Source: Flavobacterium orientale
GTDB lineage: Bacteria > Bacteroidota > Bacteroidia > Flavobacteriales > Flavobacteriaceae
NCBI RefSeq assembly: GCF_014638005.1
Contig: NZ_BMFG01000005.1
Location: 1 to 64,000 of the forward strand
DNA length: 64,000 nt
Direction of reading: 5' to 3'
Every line of letters starts with the position of its first letter. Position 1 is the first letter of the stretch. Positions 40,106 through 50,237 of the stretch are shown piece after piece. The position numbers and the translations under genes were made by a program. The notes under the pieces were generated by a model. That model worked only from the letters and a program-made list of their open reading frames with translations. It had not been told where the DNA came from and searched no databases.

Positions 40106-42001
40106 TTAATCTAATTCAATTATAGAATAATCTTCTTGATATTGCATGATAAAAACCCCTTTGTTAGAATAACCGGAATCATTTCTGTCAAAGTAATCAA
40201 ACTTATTTTCCAATTGCACCGTGGATGTGGTTTGAACGGAACTTTCAAATCCTTCAGGAAGTAACACACGTTGCATCACATCAAATGTGACATCAAAACC
40301 ACGAATGGCAAATTGATTTGGAAACACATTATTTTTTTTGCGATAGGAATTGGAAAAGTTTGAAAACTCCAACGTTTCCTCAAATTTTGTCATCGAAGGA
40401 AAAATAATTTTTTGCTTTATTAATCGCTGAAAAATTTCGTCAGTTTCAAAAGTATCATTTATTTCCAAAACAACCAATTCTACTTTATAACCATTGCTTC
40501 TGGCTTTATTGCATTGATTTAATGCTGATAAAATCATACCTGTACTACCTGTATCCAAAATAAAATAATTGGTTTTATTCTTTTGCAACCTCGGAGTAAT
40601 ACTGTCTCCAATAAAACCTCCTTTTTCACCCAAGGGAGTTATATAAATTGATTTGTGTTCTGTCTCTAATAGTTTACGGGTGGCATTCCTTTTGTTATCA
40701 ATCAATGCAATGATGTTACCATTTTTTGCATAAAGGTAATCTAACATCGTATTTTTCACAAAATCACCGGAAGGCATAGATTGATATAAATTTTCATAGG
40801 AAGTAGATGTTTCACGTAAAGGCGAAATTACCGGTACATTTGATTCGCTTAATAATTGGGCTACTTTTTCAACATATTGCGGATAAAACGGCCCAATAAC
40901 AATATCGGAATTCTTTAAATTTTCTGAATGTACCAGAGAAACTACGTTCGAACTATTCCGTGTTTCTTTAGAATCTAAAAATTTTATTTTTAACGGCATA
41001 CCTAAACGTCTGGCTGAATCAACAGCCATTAATGCTCCTGAATAAAAATCCAAGGTCATATTTAAAAAGCTATCTCTTTTTAAACGAGCTTGCATTGATA
41101 AAGTAGTATCGGAAGCTATACTCGATACATTAAACGGTAATAAAAAAACAATCTCTTTTGTTTCTTTAACTCGAACCGATTTTGATAAATCTCTATATGT
41201 TGTTTTAGCTATTGGAATCGTGTTTGTTTTGATTTGAGTTTTTGGAACACGTAATGTCATTCCTTCCTGCAGACCATTTTCTAATTCCGGATTTAATTTT
41301 ACTAATTCCACTTGACTTAAACCGAATTCTTTTGAAATTCCGAAAAGTGTTTCTTTTGGCTTAACTACATAAGTTTTGAAATCAGTTGAATTAGTTTCTG
41401 AAACAACTACTTTATTATTCGGATTACTTTCAGCTTCTACTTTAACATTAGCTTTCTTTTTTATTACCAATTGATAACCAACAGGCAGATTGGAAACTAC
41501 ATCAGGATTGAGCTGTTCTAATTCAGAAACACTCATATCATAGAGTCTTGAAATGCTATAAAAAGTCTCTTTAGGTTGTACTTCGTGAAAGGTTTTTGTT
41601 TCGTTAGTTTTATTACCATTAGATGTAACGCCGTTTGAAGTTAGCTGTAATTGTTGTCCAATGATCAAATTAAATTTATCAATCGACGGATTGGCTTTTT
41701 CTAACTGTTCATTAGTCAAATTATATTTTTTAGCAATACTGTAAAATGTATCTCCCGGTTTTACTTCATGCACTTTTGCTGATGCTCCGGTCGCTTTTGG
41801 AATAAGTAAAATCGTATTTTCCTTGATACCCAATTTGGCATCGGGATTTAATTGATAGATATCAAAAGGCGTTACTTTATAAAATTGTGCAATTTGAGCA
41901 ACTGTTTCACCTTTTGCCACAGTGTGTTTTTTTAATTCACCGGGTTGTGCACTACTTAAACAGAAGAAAAGTAAAAAACTAATGTAAACTATTTTATTCA
42001 T
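40106..42001 (-). CDS. LysM protein with periplasmic-binding-protein-like domain
   Basis: This protein has 631 residues with a signal peptide ending in SSAQ. Four LysM repeats follow in the first 260 residues (HTVAKGETVAQIAQFYKVTPFDIYQLN and three more such as HEVKPGDTFYSIAKKYN). The rest resembles a type I periplasmic binding protein (SDIVIGPFYPQYVEKVAQLLSESNVPVISPL, and GFDVTFDVMQRVL). It probably binds peptidoglycan through LysM and an unknown ligand or partner through the second domain. The preceding 234-residue gene encodes a shorter LysM protein, suggesting a duplicated module. Confidence 0.82.
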   Translation of the reverse strand: MNKIVYISFLLFFCLSSAQPGELKKHTVAKGETVAQIAQFYKVTPFDIYQLNPDAKLGIKENTILLIPKATGASAKVHEVKPGDTFYSIAKKYNLTNEQLEKANPSIDKFNLIIGQQLQLTSNGVTSNGNKTNETKTFHEVQPKETFYSISRLYDMSVSELEQLNPDVVSNLPVGYQLVIKKKANVKVEAESNPNNKVVVSETNSTDFKTYVVKPKETLFGISKEFGLSQVELVKLNPELENGLQEGMTLRVPKTQIKTNTIPIAKTTYRDLSKSVRVKETKEIVFLLPFNVSSIASDTTLSMQARLKRDSFLNMTLDFYSGALMAVDSARRLGMPLKIKFLDSKETRNSSNVVSLVHSENLKNSDIVIGPFYPQYVEKVAQLLSESNVPVISPLRETSTSYENLYQSMPSGDFVKNTMLDYLYAKNGNIIALIDNKRNATRKLLETEHKSIYITPLGEKGGFIGDSITPRLQKNKTNYFILDTGSTGMILSALNQCNKARSNGYKVELVVLEINDTFETDEIFQRLIKQKIIFPSMTKFEETLEFSNFSNSYRKKNNVFPNQFAIRGFDVTFDVMQRVLLPEGFESSVQTTSTVQLENKFDYFDRNDSGYSNKGVFIMQYQEDYSIIELD

Positions 42002-42014
42002 AAAGGGTCTTTAA

Positions 42015-42719
42015 TCAATTGGTTTGAATTAAAATAACTTGACCTATTTGCAAACCATTCCGCAACGTTTTTTCATTTAATGATTGAATCTCGGCAACGG
42101 TTACACCATATCTTTTAGACAAACCATATAACGTTTCTTTTGGTTGTACAGTATGTTTTATTAAGATATTTTTTGGCACTTCAATTGGTTTTTCAATAAC
42201 TGTGCCATTTGAAGGAATTGTAATGATTTGTCCAATTTGTAATCCTTTTTTTAAAAGTTCCGAATTATTTTGTTGAAGAGCTGTAACGGTTACTTGGTAT
42301 TGTTTAGAAAGTCCGTATAAAGTTTCTCCGGTCTTTACTTTGTGTTTGATGGCAGCAGTACGAACTTCTGGAATTGATGTTTTTACCACTTCCACCTCTT
42401 TTTCAGTACTAATTGGTATTTTAGTTTCAATCCTTTCAGTGGATTTTATAGGTTCAGATACAACAGTGATACTTTTAGGAGTTTTTATTTTTTTATAGCC
42501 TGAAAATTTCAATTCCATACCTTCCGAAACACCTTCAATTGCAAAACGATTTTCACGGTAAATAACAGAGGGATCTACCGAATAATCGGTTGCTATTTTT
42601 AGAATCGTTTCTCCGTTAGCTACGACATGATGAATAGAAGACAATACACCATTATCTTGTGTTGCCTGGCTAAAGGACAAATGAAAACTTAGGACGAAAA
42701 GAAATAAAAACTGTTTCAT
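42015..42719 (-). CDS. Three-LysM exported protein
   Basis: This protein has 234 residues with a signal peptide (FLFVLSFHLSFSQ). LysM motifs lie at about residues 29-73 (diverged), 125-168 (HKVKTGETLYGLSKQYQVTVTALQ) and 188-232 (HTVQPKETLYGLSKRYGVTVAEIQ). The last two are nearly identical. No enzymatic domain is present. It sits 13 bp before the larger LysM/binding-protein gene, so the two products probably act together on peptidoglycan. Confidence 0.82.
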   Translation of the reverse strand: MKQFLFLFVLSFHLSFSQATQDNGVLSSIHHVVANGETILKIATDYSVDPSVIYRENRFAIEGVSEGMELKFSGYKKIKTPKSITVVSEPIKSTERIETKIPISTEKEVEVVKTSIPEVRTAAIKHKVKTGETLYGLSKQYQVTVTALQQNNSELLKKGLQIGQIITIPSNGTVIEKPIEVPKNILIKHTVQPKETLYGLSKRYGVTVAEIQSLNEKTLRNGLQIGQVILIQTN

Positions 42720-42796
42720 AACAACCCTACAAAATTTAATGGTAAAAACTTAAACATAAGAAATACAACTAAAATTTAGTAACGTCTAAACTAGTT

Positions 42797-44326
42797 TTAT
42801 TCCCATTCTATAGTGGCGGGTGGTTTTGAACTAATATCATAAACCACGCGATTTACTCCTCTTACTTTATTTATAATTTCGTTTGAAATGGTCATCAAAA
42901 ACGAGTACGGTAAATGTACCCAATCTGCCGTCATCCCATCGGTTGATTCTACGGCTCGTAAAGCAACTACTTTTTCATAGGTACGCTCATCTCCCATTAC
43001 ACCTACACTATTGACAGGGAGCAAAATAGCTCCTGCTTGCCATACTTGATCATACAATCCGTGCGACTTTAAACCTTCAATAAAAATAGCATCAACTTCT
43101 TGCAATATACGAACTTTTTCTTTTGTAATTGCACCTAAAATTCGGATAGATAAACCTGGTCCTGGGAATGGATGTCTTCCCAATAATTCATCGTCAATTC
43201 CTAAAGTTTTTCCAACTCGACGCACTTCATCTTTAAAAAGCATTCGTAGCGGTTCAACCACTTTAAGTTTCATAAAATCTGGTAATCCGCCAACATTATG
43301 GTGTGATTTTATAGTTGCTGATGGTCCTTTTACCGAAACCGATTCAATAACATCAGGATAAATTGTACCTTGAGCCAACCATTTTACTTCTTCAATTTGG
43401 TGAGCTTCATCATCAAATACTTCAATAAATACTCTTCCAATTGCTTTTCGCTTAGCTTCAGGTTCGTCAATGTTTTCAAGCTGATCTAAAAAGCGATCTG
43501 CCGCATCTACTCCTTTTACATTTAACCCCATTCCTTTGTATTGATCTAATACGTTTTGGAATTCATTTTTACGAAGTAATCCGTTATTCACAAAAATACA
43601 ATACAAATTAGGTCCTATGGCTTTATTCAATAAAACAGCAGCAACTGTAGAATCTACCCCACCGGACAATCCTAAAACTACTCTGTCATTTTGTAATTTT
43701 TCTTTTAACTCAGCTACAATTTCTTCAACGAAAGCATTGGGCGTAAAATTCTGTGGTACTTCTGCAATTTTAACCAAGAAGTTTTCCAAAATTTGCTTTC
43801 CGTCAATAGAATGATAGACTTCCGGATGAAATTGTATGGCATAAGTATTCTCACCTTCAATTCGGTACGCGGCATTTTCAACGTCTTTTGTACTTGCCAG
43901 TAAAACCCCGTTTGTTGGAAGTTTTTTGATGGTATCACTATGACTCATCCAAACTTGGCTGTTTAAAGCTACTTCGTCAAAGAAATGTTCGTCATCTTTT
44001 ACAAAACTCAAATTAGCTCTTCCATACTCTCTGGTATTGGAAGGAGCTACTTCGCCACCATCAAAATGAGCTAAATATTGAGCACCATAACAAACCGCCA
44101 ATAAAGGCATTTTACCTCTAATTTGCGATAAATCAGGATGTGGAGCATCTTCAGCTCGAACAGAGAATGGACTTCCCGATAAAATCGTAGCTTTAAAAGA
44201 AGATAAATCTGTTGGAATGTTGTTATAAGGAAAAATTTCGCAGAAAATATTTAATTCCCGCACTCTTCTCGCAATAAGTTGTGTGTATTGCGAACCGAAA
44301 TCTAAAATTAGTACATTGTGTTGCAT
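42797..44326 (-). CDS. guaA: GMP synthase (glutamine-hydrolysing)
   Basis: This protein has 509 residues and converts XMP to GMP. The start was set at the ATG at 44326 ([15 protein letters not shown]), because the longer frame begins with a TTG two codons earlier. The glutaminase domain has the nucleophile Cys in [12 protein letters not shown] and His-Glu in QFHPEVYHS. The ATP-pyrophosphatase has [16 protein letters not shown], and the dimerisation domain includes [15 protein letters not shown]. It is transcribed toward the LysM genes with a 77-bp gap. Confidence 0.96.
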   Translation of the reverse strand: MQHNVLILDFGSQYTQLIARRVRELNIFCEIFPYNNIPTDLSSFKATILSGSPFSVRAEDAPHPDLSQIRGKMPLLAVCYGAQYLAHFDGGEVAPSNTREYGRANLSFVKDDEHFFDEVALNSQVWMSHSDTIKKLPTNGVLLASTKDVENAAYRIEGENTYAIQFHPEVYHSIDGKQILENFLVKIAEVPQNFTPNAFVEEIVAELKEKLQNDRVVLGLSGGVDSTVAAVLLNKAIGPNLYCIFVNNGLLRKNEFQNVLDQYKGMGLNVKGVDAADRFLDQLENIDEPEAKRKAIGRVFIEVFDDEAHQIEEVKWLAQGTIYPDVIESVSVKGPSATIKSHHNVGGLPDFMKLKVVEPLRMLFKDEVRRVGKTLGIDDELLGRHPFPGPGLSIRILGAITKEKVRILQEVDAIFIEGLKSHGLYDQVWQAGAILLPVNSVGVMGDERTYEKVVALRAVESTDGMTADWVHLPYSFLMTISNEIINKVRGVNRVVYDISSKPPATIEWE

Positions 44327-44475
44327 GGGCAAAAATAGTCAATATCTTGAGAACAAAAAATAGCTTGTGATGAATTATTTTAAAAGTCGCAGTTTACCAA
44401 TTCCATTATTTTCATGTAAACCTGCTTTTTCTTAAAAACCTTTTTGAAGTTTCTGTTTTGATATACTAATTCCAT

Positions 44476-44505
44476 AAAAAAAGTCCCAACTAAGGGACTT
44501 TTTTA
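44476..44505 (-). terminator. Rho-independent terminator after rho
   Basis: The stem AAAAGTCCC / GGGACTTTT has a 6-nt loop, and A-runs at 44476-44482 form the U-tract on the minus strand. It starts right at the rho stop codon. Confidence 0.8.
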
Positions 44506-46185
44506 TTAATCGTTCATGGAGATTAAAAATTCTTCATTATTTCTGGTTTTCTTAAAGCGATCATTGATAAAATCCATCGCTTCTACCGGATTCATATCTG
44601 CTAAATATTTTCGCATAATCCACATTCTGTGAATAGTGTTACTATCTAAAAGTAAATCATCTCTACGGGTACTAGACGACGTTAAATCAATTGCTGGGAA
44701 TATTCGTTTGTTAGAAATTTTACGATCCAACTGCAACTCCATATTACCGGTACCTTTAAATTCTTCAAAGATGACCTCGTCCATTTTCGAACCGGTTTCT
44801 GTTAAAGCTGTTGCAATAATACTCAGCGAACCGCCATTCTCGATATTTCGAGCCGCTCCAAAGAAACGTTTTGGTTTTTGTAACGCGTTGGCATCAACAC
44901 CACCACTCAACACCTTACCTGATGCAGGTTGAACGGTGTTATAGGCTCTGGCTAATCGTGTAATGGAATCCAATAAAATCACAACATCATGACCACATTC
45001 CACCAAACGTTTTGCTTTTTCAAGCACAATGTTTGCCACTTTTACATGGCGGTCAGCAGGCTCATCAAAAGTGGAAGCAATAACTTCACCTCTAACATTT
45101 CGTTGCATATCGGTAACCTCTTCAGGACGTTCGTCAATCAGCAATACAATTAAGTAAACTTCAGGATGATTAGCAGCAATAGTGTTGGCAATATCCTTTA
45201 ATAACATCGTTTTACCTGTCTTTGGTTGAGCTACAATCATACCGCGTTGTCCTTTTCCAATCGGAGAAAACAAATCGATAATTCGGGTTGAAATGGTAGC
45301 TTGCTTTTCCGCTAGTTTAAATTTTTCATCCGGGAAAACCGGAGTCAAATGTTCAAAGGAAATTCGATCACGAACCACTTGAGGGTCATGTCCGTTTATT
45401 TTTAAAACTTTTACCAATGGAAAAAATTTCTCACCTTCCTTAGGAGGTCTAACTACTCCTTTTACAGTATCTCCGGTTTTTAATCCAAATAAACGGATTT
45501 GAGAAGTTGATAAATAAATATCATCCGGAGAAGCTAAATAATTATAATCTGAAGAACGTAAAAAACCATAACCATCAGGCATCATTTCTAAAACACCTTC
45601 ACTTTCAATGATGCCGTCAAATTCATAATCAGCATCTCTAAAGTTTGGTTTTTTATTTTTTTGATTGGGGTGTTGATTCCCGTTGCCGTTTTGATTTTTT
45701 TGAAATTGCTGTGGGTTCTGATTTTTGGCAGGAGCGTTTTCTGAAGGTTGAATTGGTTCCGTTGGATCAATTGGAATTTCTATTGATTGTTCAGTTGCGG
45801 GCGTTTCTTGAAACAAAGTTTCTTGAGAAGGTTCCTGTTTTCGTTTTTCAAATTTTGGCTTTATTCTTTTTTCAAACGGTTGAGTTTGTTCTTCCTGTTT
45901 AGTTTCTTTTACATCAACAGACGCTTCATTGATATCCTCAGCTATGGTCACTTTTTCATCTGGTGCTTTTACCTCCTTATTGGGAACAATTCTATTGCGT
46001 TTGGATTTTAGTTTTAAGAGGTCTTCAGAAGGAGTTTCTTCCACAGACACAGCAGCTTCCTGTTTGCTAACAATATTTTTAATTAATTCGTCTTTTTTGA
46101 CTCCGTTAAACTTGATATTGGCAATTTTGGCTATTTCTTGAAGCTCAGCAAGCTTCATTTCTTTTAAAGCAGAAATTTGAAACAT
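44506..46185 (-). CDS. rho: Transcription termination factor Rho
   Basis: This protein has 559 residues. The N-terminal SAP-like helix region ([33 protein letters not shown]) is followed by a polar insert of about 120 residues rich in Glu, Pro, Gln and Asn, as in other Bacteroidetes. The RNA-binding domain has [15 protein letters not shown], and the motor has Walker [16 protein letters not shown] and Walker [18 protein letters not shown]. The overlapping antisense frames come from the repetitive insert. It is flanked by its own terminator. Confidence 0.97.
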   Translation of the reverse strand: MFQISALKEMKLAELQEIAKIANIKFNGVKKDELIKNIVSKQEAAVSVEETPSEDLLKLKSKRNRIVPNKEVKAPDEKVTIAEDINEASVDVKETKQEEQTQPFEKRIKPKFEKRKQEPSQETLFQETPATEQSIEIPIDPTEPIQPSENAPAKNQNPQQFQKNQNGNGNQHPNQKNKKPNFRDADYEFDGIIESEGVLEMMPDGYGFLRSSDYNYLASPDDIYLSTSQIRLFGLKTGDTVKGVVRPPKEGEKFFPLVKVLKINGHDPQVVRDRISFEHLTPVFPDEKFKLAEKQATISTRIIDLFSPIGKGQRGMIVAQPKTGKTMLLKDIANTIAANHPEVYLIVLLIDERPEEVTDMQRNVRGEVIASTFDEPADRHVKVANIVLEKAKRLVECGHDVVILLDSITRLARAYNTVQPASGKVLSGGVDANALQKPKRFFGAARNIENGGSLSIIATALTETGSKMDEVIFEEFKGTGNMELQLDRKISNKRIFPAIDLTSSSTRRDDLLLDSNTIHRMWIMRKYLADMNPVEAMDFINDRFKKTRNNEEFLISMND

Positions 46186-46338
46186 GTATGTTTTTTAAAA
46201 TTTAAATTAATTTTTTCGGTAAAATGTGAAGTGTAATTTTATTGAAAATATGCCGAAGGTTTAGGGGCATTCGGAAATACAAGGCAATAATACAACTATT
46301 TTTTTTACTAAACAATAGTTCAATTTAAAAAGAAAAAT

Positions 46339-46346
46339 TATTTTTG
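46339..46346 (+). promoter_or_regulatory. -7 box (TATTTTTG) upstream of the DUF4293 gene
   Basis: The box lies 17 bp before the ATG at 46364, so the leader would be very short. Confidence 0.5.
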
Positions 46347-46363
46347 TGCATTAATATTTTATA

Positions 46364-46774
46364 ATGTTTCAAAGAATTCAAACAGTTTATCTAATTGCGG
46401 CTATTATCAGTTCAGGAATATTGCCTTTTTTCTTGCCTTTGTGGCATGATTCTAATAGGTTTCCTATTTACTTTGACAATTTCTTAGGTATTGCCATACT
46501 TTTTATATTTAGTGCTGTTTTATCAGTTATTGCCATTAATTTATATAAGAAAAGACGCATTCAGTCGGTTCTTTGCTTATTAAATATAGTATTAAATTTA
46601 ATTTTATTAGGATTATTGTTATTCTATTCGTTAAATGTATCCGGAGATATTGATATATCTGAGAAGGGTATTGGGTTAGGTCTTCCTGTTCTTTCTATCG
46701 TAGTTCTGGCATTGGCCAACAATGCTATTAAAAAGGATGAAAAGCTCGTAAAATCTTCGAACAGAATTAGATAA
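46364..46774 (+). CDS. DUF4293 family membrane protein
   Basis: This protein has 136 residues with four hydrophobic segments. The start MFQRIQTVYLIAAIISSGILPFFLPLW is typical of DUF4293, a small Bacteroidetes-specific membrane family. A basic loop (YKKRRIQSV) separates helices 2 and 3, and the C-terminus is Lys-rich. Function is unknown. It is divergent from rho, so the two could share regulation. Confidence 0.85.
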   Translation: MFQRIQTVYLIAAIISSGILPFFLPLWHDSNRFPIYFDNFLGIAILFIFSAVLSVIAINLYKKRRIQSVLCLLNIVLNLILLGLLLFYSLNVSGDIDISEKGIGLGLPVLSIVVLALANNAIKKDEKLVKSSNRIR

Positions 46775-46806
46775 ACCTATAAACTTAGTTTATTATAGTG
46801 CGTAAG

Positions 46807-46836
46807 AAACCCGAACCAATGGTTCGGGTTTTTTTG
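46807..46836 (+). terminator. Rho-independent terminator after the DUF4293 gene
   Basis: AAACCCGAACC, loop AAT, GGTTCGGGTTT, then a T-run. The stem is 11 bp. Confidence 0.88.
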
Positions 46837-46894
46837 TTGTTTTACATAAATTAAACAATTTCTAATAATATTTTACAATTTGTATTTATTTCTT

Positions 46895-46902
46895 TACATT
46901 TG
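46895..46902 (+). promoter_or_regulatory. -7 box (TACATTTG) upstream of the response regulator
   Basis: The perfect TAnnTTTG box lies 16 bp before the ATG, implying a short leader. A TTTG at 46879 is too close (12 nt) for a standard -33 element. Confidence 0.5.
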
Positions 46903-46918
46903 ATTTGTTAAAATCAAT

Positions 46919-47569
46919 ATGGAACCCAAAATAAAAATTTATCTAGCAGACGATCATCAAGTATTGATTGATGGAATGTTGGCTGTTTTAAAAACAAATG
47001 CACTATTTGAAGTAGTTGGACATGCTTTAAACGGTGAAGATATTATTGAAAAAGTGTGTGCCGTAAAAGCGGATATATTAATTATGGATATCAACATGCC
47101 AATCCGCGACGGCATTGAAGTATTAAAAGAATTTTCGGTTAAAGGATATTGTTGTAAGGTTATCGTATTATCAAGTTATGATGATTATAAACTCGTTAAA
47201 GAAGTTATCAAACTTGGAGCCAGTGGCTATTTATCTAAAGAATGTGCCGGAGAGAATATTATTGAAGCTATAACTACTGTAGCAAATGGAACTCCTTATT
47301 ATTCCCAAAACATTAGAGATAAAATTGTAAATTCTATGACTAACAATGGAGACTCTAATTCAATGTTAGGTGTGCCCTTAACAAACCGAGAAATTGAAAT
47401 TTTGAAACTTATTTCACAAGAATACAGTGGGAAAGAAATTGGGGAAGAACTTTTTATTAGTGCTAGTACCGTGGAGACACATAGAAAAAATTTAATAAAA
47501 AAACTCAATGTAAAAAACACTATAGGTTTAGTAAAATACGCTTTGAAACACAACCTGATAAACCCTTAA
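46919..47569 (+). CDS. NarL/LuxR-type response regulator
   Basis: This protein has 216 residues. The receiver domain has IYLADDHQVLIDGM and the phospho-acceptor Asp57 in ILIMDINMPIRDG, with Lys in GYLSKECAGENI. The LuxR helix-turn-helix at the C-terminus is LTNREIEILKLISQEYSGKEIGEELFISASTVETHRKNLIKKL. It controls transcription after phosphorylation by the kinase encoded two genes downstream. The unknown 98-residue gene between them starts 12 bp after its stop. Confidence 0.92.
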   Translation: MEPKIKIYLADDHQVLIDGMLAVLKTNALFEVVGHALNGEDIIEKVCAVKADILIMDINMPIRDGIEVLKEFSVKGYCCKVIVLSSYDDYKLVKEVIKLGASGYLSKECAGENIIEAITTVANGTPYYSQNIRDKIVNSMTNNGDSNSMLGVPLTNREIEILKLISQEYSGKEIGEELFISASTVETHRKNLIKKLNVKNTIGLVKYALKHNLINP

Positions 47570-47581
47570 ACAACTATACAA

Positions 47582-47878
47582 ATGGAACTAGTAGGCAAAA
47601 TTAATATTGAAAGAATCTCTACTGAAGAATACGCTGTAATTTTCGACATTCCGGATAACTGTGACTTTGTTTTAGAAGATGACTCCAGAGGGAGTTATAA
47701 TATTATTGTTACTTTAATCCCACCGGCAACAAGTCCGTCTTCAACTTATAACACGCACATTTTTGACTCCAGAGCTTATGAAGGCAACATTGTTATCAGC
47801 TTTGATCAACAAGATTATCAAGTCAATTTAGTGGATCGAAAAGTTAAGCCCGTTATTCGTATAGCTACAATTGAATGA
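47582..47878 (+). CDS. Unknown small protein inside the two-component operon
   Basis: This protein has 98 residues. I do not recognise it. It has no signal peptide or membrane segment, is acidic, and alternates beta-like strands with turns (ELVGKINIERISTEEYAVIF, GNIVISFDQQDYQVNL). Its stop overlaps the ATG of the kinase gene (ATGATG), indicating translational coupling. A role as a modulator of the kinase or regulator is inferred from position only. Confidence 0.7.
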   Translation: MELVGKINIERISTEEYAVIFDIPDNCDFVLEDDSRGSYNIIVTLIPPATSPSSTYNTHIFDSRAYEGNIVISFDQQDYQVNLVDRKVKPVIRIATIE

Positions 47879-49641
47879 TGAAAATTGTGGTTCTTTATAT
47901 AGTGTTGTTTTTAAGTTGCAATTTTGTTTTGGCTCAAAATGCAACAAAAGATTCTATTGACTATTACATAGAGCATAATGAATTAATCAAAGGGCTAAAC
48001 TATGCAAAAAAAAAAACAGACCTATACATTAAAACAAAACAATTCAAAAAACTCAAAGAAACAAGTATAAAGAAATCCAATATTTTTACTAAACTAAATG
48101 AAAATGATAAAGCAATTCAAATAATTTACGAGGCAATTATACACATAGAAAAAAACAAGGCAACAATTCCTATTTCAGAACTGTATTTAGAGTTAGGTAG
48201 AAAGTATTCTATCATCAGAGATACCACAATGTCGCTGAAAAGCTATCACAAAGGAATGAAACTGGCAAAAGAAATCAATGACTCGATTCGCCTAAAAAAT
48301 GCATATCAGAATTTATTCCGATTACATATATATACCAATCTTGATAGTTCCTATTACTACATGAAAAAGAAATTTGCATTGGACAAAATACATAAAAAGA
48401 ATGCAGGTTTAGCTTCCAGTTACAACAATCATTTCGCCTATTATTCGATGAAAAATCAATATGATATGGCCAAAAAATATTTAGACTCTTGCTATACAAC
48501 TTCAATGAAAGGCAATTCAATAGAATTGAAAATTTCTGCCTTAAGCAATTTGGGTTATTATTATATGGTTCACGAAGAAGATTTCAAACGCGGTGCAGAC
48601 TATTACCATGAAACATTAGATAAGTTTGAAAAAGAGATGACAGATAACGAACTGGTAGATGTTTATCTTAATTTAACTTATGCATATGAGAATTTAAAAG
48701 ATTACCAACAAGCCAATACGTATTTGAATATTGCTTATGAACTGAAAGATAAAGTAATCAACACCGACATTAACGATGCGGTTAAAAAAGTGGAAACCCG
48801 ATATCAAATTAAAAAACTCGAAAATGAGTTTGACCAAATAAGCAAAAACATGCAGGAAAAGCAATCAAGAAACAAAAAAATTATAATAGTTTTTGCCTCC
48901 CTTTTTGCTTTTAGCTGTATTTTATTCTACTTTTTTTATCAAAATTTACAACTCAAACAACGTAACAAATTAAAGGAAATTGATAGCAATATTCAAGAAA
49001 ACATTATCAATGCTTCTATCGATGGTCAAGAGTTGGAACGCAAAAAATTAGCAGAAACACTACATGATAATATTAGTGCTTTACTGTCATCTGCCGGATT
49101 GCATTTGTCAGCTTACATTGCCAATAAAACCGAAGAACCTGCCGAAGAAATTCGTAAAGCACGATCACTTTTAAAAGATGCTCACGATAGAGTTCGAGAT
49201 TTGTCTCATGAACTTGTACCTCCGGTCTTGGCTAAATTAGGATTGGTTTATGCTTTACAGGATTTGTGTGAAAAAAATTCGAATTCTGCAATTCAATTTC
49301 ATTTAATAACAGAACTTTCCACTCAAAAAAAATACAATACTGATTTTGAAATAAAAATATATTTCATTGTAACAGAATTGTTTAACAACATCATTAAACA
49401 TAGTAAAGCTTCAGAAGCCAACTTAATCTTAGAAGAAAATAAAAATCAATTGCTTATTAATTTAAAAGACAATGGCAAAGGTTTTGACACTACAAAGTCG
49501 ATAACATCTGATGGATTTGGTTTAACACAAATTAAATCACGCATCAAAGGTTTAAAAGGTAAAATTCAAATTACCTCAAAAAATAAAGAGGGAACAACTG
49601 TTGATATAAAAGTGCCACTACCAATGACTACTCCCGTTTGA
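47875..49641 (+). CDS. TPR-sensor histidine kinase (HisKA_3 type)
   Basis: This protein has 588 residues with a signal peptide ending in FVLAQ. A periplasmic TPR sensor region runs to about residue 330 (ELYLELGRKYSIIRDTTMSLKSYHKG and similar units), then one membrane helix (IIIVFASLFAFSCILFYFFY). The cytoplasmic part has a HisKA_3 dimerisation domain with phospho-His397 in ERKKLAETLHDNIS and a HATPase domain with TELFNNIIKHS, DNGKGFD and GFGLTQIKSRI. It is the partner of the NarL-type regulator upstream. Its last 14 bp overlap the convergent metallophosphoesterase gene. Confidence 0.9.
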   Translation: MMKIVVLYIVLFLSCNFVLAQNATKDSIDYYIEHNELIKGLNYAKKKTDLYIKTKQFKKLKETSIKKSNIFTKLNENDKAIQIIYEAIIHIEKNKATIPISELYLELGRKYSIIRDTTMSLKSYHKGMKLAKEINDSIRLKNAYQNLFRLHIYTNLDSSYYYMKKKFALDKIHKKNAGLASSYNNHFAYYSMKNQYDMAKKYLDSCYTTSMKGNSIELKISALSNLGYYYMVHEEDFKRGADYYHETLDKFEKEMTDNELVDVYLNLTYAYENLKDYQQANTYLNIAYELKDKVINTDINDAVKKVETRYQIKKLENEFDQISKNMQEKQSRNKKIIIVFASLFAFSCILFYFFYQNLQLKQRNKLKEIDSNIQENIINASIDGQELERKKLAETLHDNISALLSSAGLHLSAYIANKTEEPAEEIRKARSLLKDAHDRVRDLSHELVPPVLAKLGLVYALQDLCEKNSNSAIQFHLITELSTQKKYNTDFEIKIYFIVTELFNNIIKHSKASEANLILEENKNQLLINLKDNGKGFDTTKSITSDGFGLTQIKSRIKGLKGKIQITSKNKEGTTVDIKVPLPMTTPV

Positions 49642-50119
49642 TTTCAATTATTTCTAAGTTTTTTATCGCTTCTTTATCTATCACGAATCGTAACATTGTA
49701 CGAACAGTATGAAATCCGTGTTTTCCGACAGCTCCCGGATTCATATGTAATAAATTGTGCTTTGAATCAAACTGCACTTTCAAAATATGGGAATGACCAC
49801 AAATAAATAGTTTTGGCGGATTCGTTTGCAACTCCTTCAACACTGCCGGATTATACCTTCCCGGATAACCACCAATATGGGTAATCCAAACCGCCACTTC
49901 TTCACATAAAAATCGATTGTGAAGTGGAAATTCCATTCTAGCTTCCTTAGTATCAATGTTGCCGTAAACGGCACGCAAAGGTTTTAAATATTTTATAGTA
50001 TCCGTAACCTCTAAATCGCCAATATCTCCGGCATGCCATACTTCATCTGCCCAATTGATATGTTTAATCATGGCTTCATCTATGTGACTATGAGTGTCAG
50101 ACAACAAAAGAATCTTTTT
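49628..50119 (-). CDS. YfcE/MJ0936-type metallophosphoesterase
   Basis: This protein has 163 residues from the TTG at 50119 (read as MKKILLLSDTHSH). A longer frame starts at an ATG at 50152, but a perfect -7 box (50139-50146) lies inside that extension, so the TTG start is preferred. Metal-site motifs are LLSDTHSHID, WHAGDIGD, VYGNID, FICGHSHI and MNPGAVG. Members hydrolyse phosphodiesters or nucleotides in the cytoplasm. It is convergent with the kinase gene. Confidence 0.8.
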   Translation of the reverse strand, partial: KKILLLSDTHSHIDEAMIKHINWADEVWHAGDIGDLEVTDTIKYLKPLRAVYGNIDTKEARMEFPLHNRFLCEEVAVWITHIGGYPGRYNPAVLKELQTNPPKLFICGHSHILKVQFDSKHNLLHMNPGAVGKHGFHTVRTMLRFVIDKEAIKNLEIIEIKRE

Positions 50120-50138
50120 CAAAATAACTAATTTTTCA

Positions 50139-50146
50139 CAAAAATA
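50139..50146 (-). promoter_or_regulatory. -7 box (TATTTTTG) for the metallophosphoesterase gene
   Basis: CAAAAATA on the plus strand. Its position places transcription start at about 50132, downstream of the ATG at 50152 and upstream of the TTG at 50119. Confidence 0.5.
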
Positions 50147-50219
50147 AACCATTTCAAAACAGTTAAAAAGTTTAACGCAAAATTATAGTCATGCCATCAA
50201 GTAAATTCTTCATTTCCGC

Positions 50220-50227
50220 TATCTTTG
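50220..50227 (+). promoter_or_regulatory. -7 box (TATCTTTG) upstream of truA
   Basis: The box lies 10 bp before the truA ATG at 50238, so the transcript would be almost leaderless. Confidence 0.5.
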
Positions 50228-50237
50228 CTTTTTGATT

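Noticed and set aside
45588..46141. Several frames over the N-terminal part of rho
   Set aside because: They arise from the low-complexity polar insert of Rho and lie antisense or out of frame.
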